Of a stretch of 62,553 bases of DNA, positions 8,218 to 15,419 are shown piece after piece; the stretch's first letter is position 1, and every line of letters begins with the position of its first letter. Source of the stretch: Streptomyces sp. ISL-96 (GTDB lineage Bacteria; Actinomycetota; Actinomycetes; Streptomycetales; Streptomycetaceae); contig NZ_JAGGPA010000044.1 of the NCBI RefSeq assembly GCF_018614035.1, positions 1-62,553 of the forward strand. The letters are read 5' to 3'. Both the position numbers and the translations under genes were made by a program. Under the pieces are notes generated by a model. The model was not told the origin of the DNA. It did not search any database and saw only the letters and a list, made by a program, of their open reading frames with translations.

Positions 8218-10989
8218 TTACTGGTAGGGAATCACCAGTACCGAATCGCCCGTTCCGGTGCGGAGCTGGGCTGTGCCGTTGCCGATGGCGCTCCACACTT
8301 CGAGGCGTACGGTGCCGCCCTTGAGGTCGCCGGGCGTGCCGGTCGCCGACTTGAGACCGCGCGCCTGGGTGTACTGCTCCCAGCCCGCCACCGGGTCGGT
8401 AGCGAAGTACTGGTACGTCTCCGTCCGGTCGTACGTGCCGTCGCCCGTCAGGTCGTAGCTGACCCGGGCCTGCTGGCCGAGACCGACCGTCGTGCCCGCG
8501 TCGAGCTGAAGGCGGAAGGTGGTCGGCGTACCGGACTTGAGCGTGCCGTTGACCCCCTTGACCGTGTACGTCAGCGGCTGGTGCGGGGTGCCGTCGTGGT
8601 TGGCGCCGCCCGCCGAGGCGATGGTGTCGGTGGTGGCGGTGGTCCCTGTGGTGGTGGTGAGCGCGCCGCCTGTGCGCAGTTGGAAGGTGTTGCCGGTGGG
8701 GGGTTCGGGGTCGGGGTCGGTGCCGCCCGTGCCGGTGCCCGTGGCGGTCGAGCGGGCGGGGACGGTGAGCTTCCCGCCGTCCGAGAAGGTCACGGTGCGG
8801 GTGGTGGAGGTGTGGTTGTGGGCGGCGTACGTTCGTACCGTCCCCTTGGTGAAGACGGCCGACGTCGGGATGTCACCGCTCACCGTCGCGTCGGGGGCGC
8901 CGAGCGTGTCGAGGGTGTTGATCCAGTGGTAGGTGTGTGCCTTGGACTCACCCTGCTCGGGGGTGTAAGCGGCGTTCCCCGCGTCCCATTTGGCCTTGGC
9001 GGCGGCCGGGTCGGCCAGCGACTGGAACTCCCAGAGGATGTCGCGCCATTCGACGGCGGGTCCGCCGTTCTCGCGTTCCATCTCGGCGAGGTTGCGCCGG
9101 ATGGCGGCCTTCTCGCCGCCCAGGTGCAGTGAACCGCCGGTTACGGGAAGGACGTTGATGCCGTGGATCTCCTCGGGGTTGGCGGTCCACCAAGTGGCGT
9201 ACGCCCCGCCGCTGCCCCACACCATGCCGACGGTGTCGTGGCCGAAGGAGGACGGGAAGACCTGCTCGTCGGCGTCGAACCAGTACTGGGCGATCGCCTC
9301 GGACTCGGTTGTCAGGAGGTACGTGCCGAGGTCGCGGAGTGCCGAGTCGCCTGTTGCCGCGCCCCAGAGCACCAGGCCGGCGCTGAGGTTGGTGGACTCC
9401 GAGGACGACTCCTGGTTGTTGCCCGCCGCGAAGCCCTGGTGGCCGGAGGCCCAGCTGTGGCCGGCGTACACGTCGAAGCCGCGCAGGAAGGGGAAGGCGG
9501 TGTCGGTGCGGCTGGGGTTGGCGGCGTCGCGGATCAGCGTCTTCACCATGCCGCCCCACGCGGAGTCGGCGGCCCAGGCCGGGTCGTACTGGGCGACGAT
9601 CGCGGCCGCGTAGACGTAGTAGCTGTAGTGGAAGTGGTGGTCGTTGAGCTCGGTGTCGCTGCCGTACGACGCCGGATAGCCGGTCAGCGTCTTCCAGGTC
9701 CTGTCGTACGAGAATTCGTTGGCTCCGCCCGCCGTGAACCAGTCCTGGAGGCGCCCCTTCATCAGGCCGAGGAGCTTGTCGCGGACGGCGGTCTCACCGA
9801 TGTGGTCGGCGAGGGGTACGAGCTGGGCGAGGCGGCCCAGCGCTTTGCCGGTCCAGTAGGTGTCGGTGGCGCCGGAGAAGGGGTCGGCGGCGTTCGCGGC
9901 CTCGGTCAGGTAGCCCCTGAGCCTGGCCTTGTCGACCCCGTTCGACTGCGGCAGGGCGGGCAGCACGCCGGAAGCGCGCCGGCTGGTGGTGAAGGAGGTA
10001 CCCTCGCGGACCTTCATCGTGCCGCGCGGTGAGATGTACGTGTACGGGGTGAGCGGGTCGGCGGTGTGCAGCCACTGGTGGCGGTAGAGGGCCTGGAGCG
10101 TGCCGGTCTCGCTGCCCTCTTTCGCCTCGGTGGTGAGGGAGTACGTCGCCTTCACCGTGCCGCCGGTGGTGCTCCAGCTCGCCTTCGAGCCGGTGACGAA
10201 GCTGTACGCGTACTTCTTGTACGTCGTGAGGGCGTCGGTGGAGGGCAGCACGGCGAGCGAGAAGTAGTCCTTGGCGCCGAGGCCGGCGGTGAGCGTGGAT
10301 CCGGCGATGTTCCAGTCACTGCCGGTGGGGGCGAACAGGGCGTAGTGGTGGCCGGCGACGGTGATGCCGAGGACGTTGCCCTGGTCGGCGAAGACGGCGG
10401 GGGCCGCCGCCGTGGTGATCTGGGCGCCGGCGCCCGAGCCCTTGGCGTACACGAAGGGCAGGCCGTGACCGATGGTCGTGCGCAGGGTGCGGGCGCCGTC
10501 GGACCAGTACGGGGTGACGGTCCAGTCGGACCAGTTGTCGGCCTTGGTGTCGGGCGAGTTGAGGCCGGTCAGGCCGAGCGTGAGGTCGCGCTTGTGGGCG
10601 TACTCGTACTGCCGCCCCTCGCCGACGACCGCTGGGGTTGTGGGATAGCCGACTTCGAGGCCTGCGGCGGTGGCCTGGTAGGTGAGCGGGTGCCCGTACA
10701 TGGGGGTGGAGTGCGGGTTGTCACCGTATCGCTGGAAGGCGAGGGAGGACCACCAGTCGTTGGTGGGGAGCGGCTTGTCCTTCGCGGCGGGGGTGAGTTT
10801 GGGGGTGACGGGTGTGCCGGTGTTGGTGGTGGGGCCTGAGGTTCCGGCGGGGCGTACATCGGAGTAACTGCCCGACCCGACGGGGATGGTGGCGGCGGTC
10901 GCGGGTGAGGCGGCGGAGCCGAGGCCGAGGGCGGCCAGGGCGGAGACGAGGACCAGTGCGGACGCGGTTCTGAACGGAGGAGCTGGCAT
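8218..10989 (-). CDS. Secreted GH81 endo-1,3-beta-glucanase
   Basis: A 923-residue exported hydrolase expected to cut internal beta-1,3-glucosidic bonds of fungal or plant glucan (laminarin-type). A signal peptide spans about residues 1-33. The GH81 core runs to about residue 690 with the conserved segments SDTELNDHHFHYSYYV (Asp about 450) and NNQESSSESTN (Glu about 527 and 531, candidate catalytic base). A Pro/Gly/Thr linker near 740-750 leads to a C-terminal beta-sandwich of about 165 residues, probably a carbohydrate-binding module. The ATG at 10989 is preferred to the GTG at 10998 because GAGG sits 8 nt before it. Promoter and operators lie just upstream. Confidence 0.92.
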   Translation of the reverse strand: MPAPPFRTASALVLVSALAALGLGSAASPATAATIPVGSGSYSDVRPAGTSGPTTNTGTPVTPKLTPAAKDKPLPTNDWWSSLAFQRYGDNPHSTPMYGHPLTYQATAAGLEVGYPTTPAVVGEGRQYEYAHKRDLTLGLTGLNSPDTKADNWSDWTVTPYWSDGARTLRTTIGHGLPFVYAKGSGAGAQITTAAAPAVFADQGNVLGITVAGHHYALFAPTGSDWNIAGSTLTAGLGAKDYFSLAVLPSTDALTTYKKYAYSFVTGSKASWSTTGGTVKATYSLTTEAKEGSETGTLQALYRHQWLHTADPLTPYTYISPRGTMKVREGTSFTTSRRASGVLPALPQSNGVDKARLRGYLTEAANAADPFSGATDTYWTGKALGRLAQLVPLADHIGETAVRDKLLGLMKGRLQDWFTAGGANEFSYDRTWKTLTGYPASYGSDTELNDHHFHYSYYVYAAAIVAQYDPAWAADSAWGGMVKTLIRDAANPSRTDTAFPFLRGFDVYAGHSWASGHQGFAAGNNQESSSESTNLSAGLVLWGAATGDSALRDLGTYLLTTESEAIAQYWFDADEQVFPSSFGHDTVGMVWGSGGAYATWWTANPEEIHGINVLPVTGGSLHLGGEKAAIRRNLAEMERENGGPAVEWRDILWEFQSLADPAAAKAKWDAGNAAYTPEQGESKAHTYHWINTLDTLGAPDATVSGDIPTSAVFTKGTVRTYAAHNHTSTTRTVTFSDGGKLTVPARSTATGTGTGGTDPDPEPPTGNTFQLRTGGALTTTTGTTATTDTIASAGGANHDGTPHQPLTYTVKGVNGTLKSGTPTTFRLQLDAGTTVGLGQQARVSYDLTGDGTYDRTETYQYFATDPVAGWEQYTQARGLKSATGTPGDLKGGTVRLEVWSAIGNGTAQLRTGTGDSVLVIPYQ

Positions 10990-11024
10990 GGACGGCACCT
11001 CGGAGTCGTGGGGGAAGGGCGTCC

Positions 11025-11036
11025 GAGAGCGCTCTC
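11025..11036. promoter_or_regulatory. Operator O1 of GH81 gene
   Basis: GAGAGCGCTCTC is a perfect 12-bp palindrome. It covers about +5 to +16 relative to the predicted start at about 11041, where a bound LacI-family repressor would block transcription. Seventeen bases around it are identical to the second copy at 11174-11190. Confidence 0.75.
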
Positions 11037-11047
11037 AGATATCAGGG

Positions 11048-11077
11048 AACGTAAAACTCCTGAAATGGAAGTGTCAA
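11048..11077 (-). promoter_or_regulatory. GH81 gene promoter
   Basis: On the minus strand TTGACA (11077-11072) and TACGTT (11053-11048) are separated by 18 bp, close to the consensus for the housekeeping sigma factor. Transcription would begin near 11041, immediately before operator O1. The surrounding 40 bp are A/T-rich for this genome. Confidence 0.7.
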
Positions 11078-11175
11078 TACATGTGACACGGACGGCAGTT
11101 GGGGCACGGCCTGACCGCGGTGCGTTCAACTGTTGACGGAGAAGGCGCGCGGGAGCATGCTGCGAGGAGATTTCC

Positions 11176-11187
11176 GAGAGCGCTCTC
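11176..11187. promoter_or_regulatory. Operator O2, distal GH81 site
   Basis: A second exact GAGAGCGCTCTC palindrome lies 151 bp (centre to centre) upstream of O1 and 3 bp past the stop of the oxygenase gene. Paired sites at this spacing suit DNA looping by a tetrameric LacI-type protein. Confidence 0.65.
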
Positions 11188-11189
11188 AG

Positions 11190-12059
11190 TCAGTTTTGGG
11201 AAGCCTGGTCCCGGTGCCGCGCCCTGGCCTCGCGCGCCAGGGGCAGATAGCGCAGCCGCTCGGGCAGCAGCGGAACCAGGGTGCGTACGACGCGGCTGAA
11301 CCGGCGCAGCCTGCGTTCCTGTACGTCGCTCCAGTCCAGCCCCAGTGCCTCCCGCGCGTCGGGCGGCATGTAGCCGATGGTCACGAACGCCCTGAAGCGG
11401 GCCAGCGGCGGCAGCAGAACGGGCCACAGGGCGCGCAGGACGAGACGTACCGGCAGCGGGCCGCGGTCGGGGGCGGGAACCGGGCTGTCGGTGGCGATCA
11501 GTTCCCGTACCACCACGGTCGGTTCCAGCTCCTCGGCCAGCATCTTGCGGAAGTACGGCCAGAACTCCTCGACGGTCTGCGGCATGTCCCGGTCGTTGAT
11601 GCCGAGGATCCGGCCGACCTGGAGCCACTCGGCGTACAGCTGCCGCTCCTGCGCCTCGGTCAGCGGCCGCCGGCAGAGATAGCGCAGTGCGTGCTGGTAG
11701 CAGGGGAAGCCGGTGGCGTGGACCCAGGAATAGTGGGCCGGGTCGAGCGCGTGGTACGGGCGGCCGTGCGCGTCGGTGCCCTGGATGCTCTTGTGGAGCT
11801 GCCGGAGCCTGCGGCCCTCCTCGACGCCCGCCTCTCCCCCGTACACCCACAGCTGCACGGAGCGCAGCGACCGCTCGCCGCGACCCCACGGGTCCGTACG
11901 GAAGACGGAGTGCTGGTCGACACCCGCGCCGACGGCCGGGCGGGCGACCTGGAGGGTGAGCGCGGCGGGCAGCATGAGCAGCCCGCGCACGTCACCGGCG
12001 ACCGACCACAGGACACCGCCGGGAGGGGGCGGGGCGGGGTCCTGCTCACTGATCTTCAT
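11190..12059 (-). CDS. MpaB/rubber-oxygenase-like (DUF2236) protein
   Basis: A 289-residue protein of the oxygenase MpaB family (formerly DUF2236), which includes latex-clearing protein and fungal MpaB. Supporting features are the WGRGERSLRSVQLWVYGG segment, HKSIQGTDAHGRPYHALDP, and YSWVHATGF, where conserved histidines would ligate haem or metal. There is no signal peptide. The substrate is unknown. The ATG is followed by a short Pro-rich stretch. The gene is divergent from the sphingomyelinase and upstream of GH81 on the same strand, but operator O2 and the GH81 promoter separate it from GH81. Confidence 0.75.
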   Translation of the reverse strand: MKISEQDPAPPPPGGVLWSVAGDVRGLLMLPAALTLQVARPAVGAGVDQHSVFRTDPWGRGERSLRSVQLWVYGGEAGVEEGRRLRQLHKSIQGTDAHGRPYHALDPAHYSWVHATGFPCYQHALRYLCRRPLTEAQERQLYAEWLQVGRILGINDRDMPQTVEEFWPYFRKMLAEELEPTVVVRELIATDSPVPAPDRGPLPVRLVLRALWPVLLPPLARFRAFVTIGYMPPDAREALGLDWSDVQERRLRRFSRVVRTLVPLLPERLRYLPLAREARARHRDQASQN

Positions 12060-12299
12060 GCCTCCAGGCTACGGCCGGCGGCCGGTGGTCGGTGATCGGC
12101 GGCCGGGGTCGCCGAGAACGCGGCCGACCGGCTCCCGCGCAGGTCCTCGGCCTGCCGCTCACGCCCCTCGGCCAGCGGGAGTTGGGGAGACCGTGTGCCT
12201 TCTGCAAGACATTCGCCGTCCAATGGCTACCGGAAGGTAACTAGGGCTGGTTTGATGTGCCGCGCCGAGCCTTACCCCCCACTCGAAACAGGAGTCCCA

Positions 12300-13289
12300 G
12301 TGCCGCACTCCGTGCTCCGCCGCACCTCTGGCGCCGCCCTGGCCACCGTACTGGCGGCCGCCGCACTCGCCGCGACGGCCCCGTCCTCCTCCGCCGCTGC
12401 CTCCGGCGAGGTGCCGTCGCTGAAGGTGCTGTCTTACAATGCCTTCCTTTTCAGCAAAAACCTTTACCCCAACTGGGGCCAGGACCACCGCGCGAAGGCC
12501 ATACCGGCGGCCTCCTTCTTCCAGGGCAACGACGTGGTCGTCGTCCAGGAAGCCTTCGACAACAGTGCCTCCGACGCGCTGAAGAGCAACGCCGCGGCGC
12601 AGTACCCGCACCAGACGCCGGTGATGGGCCGCGGCAAGACCGGCTGGGACGCGACCGGCGGCTCGTACTCCACCACGACGCCCGAGGACGGCGGGGTCGC
12701 GGTGCTCAGCAAGTGGCCGGTCGTCCGCAAGGAGCAGTACGTCTACAAGGACGCGTGCGGCGCCGACTGGTACTCCAACAAGGGCTTCGTGTACGCCGTG
12801 CTCGACGTGAACGGCACCAAGGTCCATGTCGTCGGCACCCACGCCCAGTCCACCGACCCGGGCTGCGGCGCGGGCGAGGCCGCCCAGATGCGCAGCCGGC
12901 AGTTCAAGGCGATCGACGCCTTCCTCGACGGCAAGAACATCCCCGCCTCCGAGCAGGTCATCGTCGCGGGCGACTTCAACGTCGACTCGCACAGCCCCGA
13001 GTACGCCACGATGCTCGCCGACGGCGGCCTGACCGGCGACGACGCGCGCACCGGCCACCCGTACTCGTTCGACACCGCCGACAACTCGATCGCCTCCGAG
13101 CGCTACCCGAACGACCCGCGCGAAGACCTCGACTACGTCCTGCACCGCGCCGGGCACGTCAAACCGGCCGGCTGGACGAACGAGGTGATCAAGGAGCAGA
13201 GCGCGCCCTGGACCGTCTCCAGCTGGGGCAAGCAGTACACGTACACGAATCTGAGCGACCACTACCCGGTGGTGGCGAGCGGCCGCTGA
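12300..13289 (+). CDS. Secreted sphingomyelin phosphodiesterase
   Basis: A 329-residue neutral sphingomyelinase C-like enzyme of the DNase I/endonuclease-exonuclease-phosphatase fold. A signal peptide covers about 30 residues. Catalytic landmarks are VLSYNAF, the metal-binding E in VVQEAFD, GTHAQSTDPGC, GDFNVDSH and the C-terminal SDHYPV with the catalytic His. It should split sphingomyelin (or related phospholipid) to ceramide and phosphocholine outside the cell. The GTG at 12300 is chosen because AGGAG ends 5 nt upstream and a signal peptide begins there. It stands alone, divergent from the MpaB-like gene. A TACC-GGAA-GGTA dyad near 12225-12236 lies in the upstream spacer. Confidence 0.88.
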   Translation: MPHSVLRRTSGAALATVLAAAALAATAPSSSAAASGEVPSLKVLSYNAFLFSKNLYPNWGQDHRAKAIPAASFFQGNDVVVVQEAFDNSASDALKSNAAAQYPHQTPVMGRGKTGWDATGGSYSTTTPEDGGVAVLSKWPVVRKEQYVYKDACGADWYSNKGFVYAVLDVNGTKVHVVGTHAQSTDPGCGAGEAAQMRSRQFKAIDAFLDGKNIPASEQVIVAGDFNVDSHSPEYATMLADGGLTGDDARTGHPYSFDTADNSIASERYPNDPREDLDYVLHRAGHVKPAGWTNEVIKEQSAPWTVSSWGKQYTYTNLSDHYPVVASGR

Positions 13290-13341
13290 CGCGGGGGTTC
13301 GGCAGTGGCTGCAGGGGAGTCGGTGTGCCACGGTGGTGAAC

Positions 13342-14325
13342 ATGACGGGTCACGGACACGTACACGGACACCATCACCATGGGCATCAGGACCGGATCGA
13401 CTCCGCGCTCGAAGGGTCGGCGGCCGGGCTGCGGACACTCTGGTTCTCCTTCGCGGTCCTCGCGGCGACCACCGCCGCCCAGGCGGTCGTCGCCGCGCTG
13501 TCCGGTTCGGTCGCGCTGCTCGGCGACACCGTCCACAACGCCACCGACGCCCTGACCGCGCTGCCCCTCGCCGTCGCCTTCCTGCTGGGGCGGCGCGCGG
13601 CGACCCGCCGCTACACCTACGGTTTTGGGCGGGCCGAGGATCTGGCGGGCGTGTTCGTGGTGCTGGTGATCGCCGCCTCGGCCGTGTTCGCGGGGTACGA
13701 GGCGGTGCGGCGCCTTTTCGATCCGCAGGAGGTCAGCCACCTCCCTGCGGTCGCCGCGGCCGGCCTGATCGGCTTCGCGGGCAATGAGTGGGTGGCGCGG
13801 GCCCGTATCCGGACCGGCAGGAAGATCGGCTCCGCCGCGCTGGTCGCCGACGGGCTGCACGCCCGCACCGACGGATTCACCTCCCTCGCCGTGCTGCTGG
13901 GCGCGGGCGGCTCCGCGCTCGGCTGGCGTTACGCCGACCCCCTGATCGGGCTGCTGATCACGGCCGCGATCGTGCTGGTGCTGCGTGGCGCGGCCCGGGA
14001 GATCTGGCAACGGCTGATGGACGCGGTGGATCCGGCTCTGGTGGACGAGGCCGAGCACGCGCTGTCCCATGTCGAGGGCGTACGGGCGGTGGGCGCCGTC
14101 CGCATGCGGTGGCTGGGCCACAGTCTGCGCGCCGAGACGTCGGTGGTGGTCGATCCCGGCCTGACGGTGGTCCAGGCGCACGCGGTGGCGGTCGCGGCGG
14201 AGCACGCGCTGCTGCACGCGGTGGGCCGGCTGGCCGGGGCCACGGTCCACGTGGATCACGCCCCCGAGGCGTCGGCGCCGGACCCGCATGCGCCGCTGGC
14301 CCACCATTTCGCCCCGCGGGCCTAG
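13342..14325 (+). CDS. CDF-family divalent metal efflux transporter
   Basis: A cation-diffusion-facilitator of about 327 residues that would export Zn2+ or a similar ion in exchange for protons. The N-terminus is His-rich (HGHVHGHHHHGH), a likely metal sensor. Six hydrophobic segments follow; the metal site is formed by the paired motifs D..H-N-A-T-D in TM2 and D..H-A-R-T-D in TM5. A cytosolic ferredoxin-like domain (VEGVRAVGAVRMRWLGHSL) ends the protein. I take the ATG at 13342 with GGTGG upstream; a GTG at 13333 in the same frame would add three residues. A hairpin terminator follows. Confidence 0.88.
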   Translation: MTGHGHVHGHHHHGHQDRIDSALEGSAAGLRTLWFSFAVLAATTAAQAVVAALSGSVALLGDTVHNATDALTALPLAVAFLLGRRAATRRYTYGFGRAEDLAGVFVVLVIAASAVFAGYEAVRRLFDPQEVSHLPAVAAAGLIGFAGNEWVARARIRTGRKIGSAALVADGLHARTDGFTSLAVLLGAGGSALGWRYADPLIGLLITAAIVLVLRGAAREIWQRLMDAVDPALVDEAEHALSHVEGVRAVGAVRMRWLGHSLRAETSVVVDPGLTVVQAHAVAVAAEHALLHAVGRLAGATVHVDHAPEASAPDPHAPLAHHFAPRA

Positions 14326-14349
14326 CTGCTCCCCACTGGGGGGACGACC

Positions 14350-14370
14350 CCCGACCCCTGCGAGGTCGGG
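14350..14370 (+). terminator. Terminator after CDF gene
   Basis: CCCGACC (14350-14356) pairs perfectly with GGTCGGG (14364-14370) around a 7-nt loop, 25 bp past the CDF stop. Confidence 0.55.
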
Positions 14371-14443
14371 CTGGTCAGTCGTGGTCGTAGACCGTGACCG
14401 CGATGCCGCGTGTCAGCACCGCTTTCACAACAATGGTGAGACA

Positions 14444-14456
14444 GCAATACTGTTGC
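14444..14456. promoter_or_regulatory. Dyad upstream of MerR-family gene
   Basis: GCAA-TACTG-TTGC lies inside a wider ACAG...CTGT dyad (14441-14461), 38-53 bp before the ATG of the MerR-type gene in an A/T-rich patch. It may be the regulator's own operator overlapping its promoter. Confidence 0.4.
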
Positions 14457-14493
14457 ACTGTATCGGCGCAGTACTGGGAAGCGAGGCGCAGTC

Positions 14494-15222
14494 ATGACGA
14501 CGGACACCGAGGAGCCGACGCTCACGGTAGACGAGCTGGCCGCGCGGGCCGGGGTCACGGTGCGTACGGTCCGTTTCTACAGCACCCGCGGCCTGCTCCC
14601 GCCGCCCGTGATCGGCCCGCGCCGCGTCGGCCACTACGGGCCCGCCCACCTGTCCCGGCTGGCACTCATCGAGGAGCTTCAGCACCACGGCATGACGCTC
14701 GCCGCGATCGAGCGCTATCTGGAGCAGCTGCCGCCCGACCTGAGCGCGCACGATCTGGCGATCCACCGTGCGGTGGTGGCGTCGTGGGCGCCGGACTCGG
14801 CGGAGGACGCGACTCGGGCGGAGCTCGACCGGCGGGCGGGCCGTCCGCTTTCGGACGAGGACATCGGCCGGCTCGCCGCGATGAACGTCCTGGAGCGGGC
14901 CGATGCGCCGGATACGTTCCGTGTCGACCCCGGGCTGCTGGGGCTCGGCGTACAGCTGCTCGGTGTGCCGATAGCGCACGAGACGATCCTCGCCGCCCGG
15001 ACGATTCTGCTTGAGCACGCCCGGTCGGTGGCGCACGCGCTCACGAACCTTTTCAAGGACGAGGTGTGGGGTCCTTACCGCGAGCGGGAGTCGGATCCTG
15101 AGCATGTGAAGGCGATGAAGTCGCTGTCGGCGCATATGCAGCCGATGGTGATGCAGGCGCTGGTGACGGCGTTTCAGCGGTCGCTGAGGGAGGAGTTGCG
15201 GGCGGCGTTCACGGCGGAGTGA
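14494..15222 (+). CDS. MerR-family transcriptional regulator
   Basis: A 242-residue regulator. The winged helix begins LTVDELAARAGVTVRTVRFY and continues GHYGPAHLSRLALIEELQHHGMTLAAI, the typical MerR DNA-binding domain in residues 9-80. The remaining 160 residues are helical, lack the Cys pattern of metal sensors, and probably bind a small molecule or mediate dimers. GAGG lies 7 nt before the ATG. It follows the CDF exporter but a hairpin separates the two, so control of metal efflux is possible but not shown. It is convergent with the fad operon. Confidence 0.82.
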   Translation: MTTDTEEPTLTVDELAARAGVTVRTVRFYSTRGLLPPPVIGPRRVGHYGPAHLSRLALIEELQHHGMTLAAIERYLEQLPPDLSAHDLAIHRAVVASWAPDSAEDATRAELDRRAGRPLSDEDIGRLAAMNVLERADAPDTFRVDPGLLGLGVQLLGVPIAHETILAARTILLEHARSVAHALTNLFKDEVWGPYRERESDPEHVKAMKSLSAHMQPMVMQALVTAFQRSLREELRAAFTAE

Positions 15223-15291
15223 GGGGGCGCGGGTTGCGGGGCAGGTGCAGATTGCGGTGCGAGTGCGGGTGCCGGGTGCCGCTGCGCGAGG

Positions 15292-15369
15292 CTTTCCCCT
15301 ACCCGCCCCTTCCCGAACTGGGGCGCTGCCCCAGACCCCGCTCCTCAAACGCCGGAGGGGCTGGAGGGG
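15292..15369. repeat. Dispersed intergenic repeat with two hairpins
   Basis: Starting CTTTCCCCTACCCGCCCCT and ending in the core CTCAAACGCCGGAGGGGCT (15344-15362), this block is a pattern I recognise from memory as common between Streptomyces genes. It contains the hairpin CTGGGGC-GCT-GCCCCAG (15318-15334). Its 5' part recurs at 45182-45200 and its core recurs, diverged, at 23891-23909 and 24201-24219. Here it fills the gap between convergent genes. Confidence 0.65.
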
Positions 15370-15389
15370 TGCGGGAGCACCTCCAGCCC
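15358..15389 (-). terminator. Terminator of fad operon
   Basis: GGGCTGGAGG..TGC pairs with GCACCTCCAGCCC (15377-15389) with a two-base bulge and a 4-nt loop. It lies 30-60 bp past the stop of the leftward fadB-like gene and overlaps the dispersed repeat. Confidence 0.6.
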
Positions 15390-15419
15390 GTCCGGGGGCC
15401 TGGGGGCCCGCGCAGCGGA

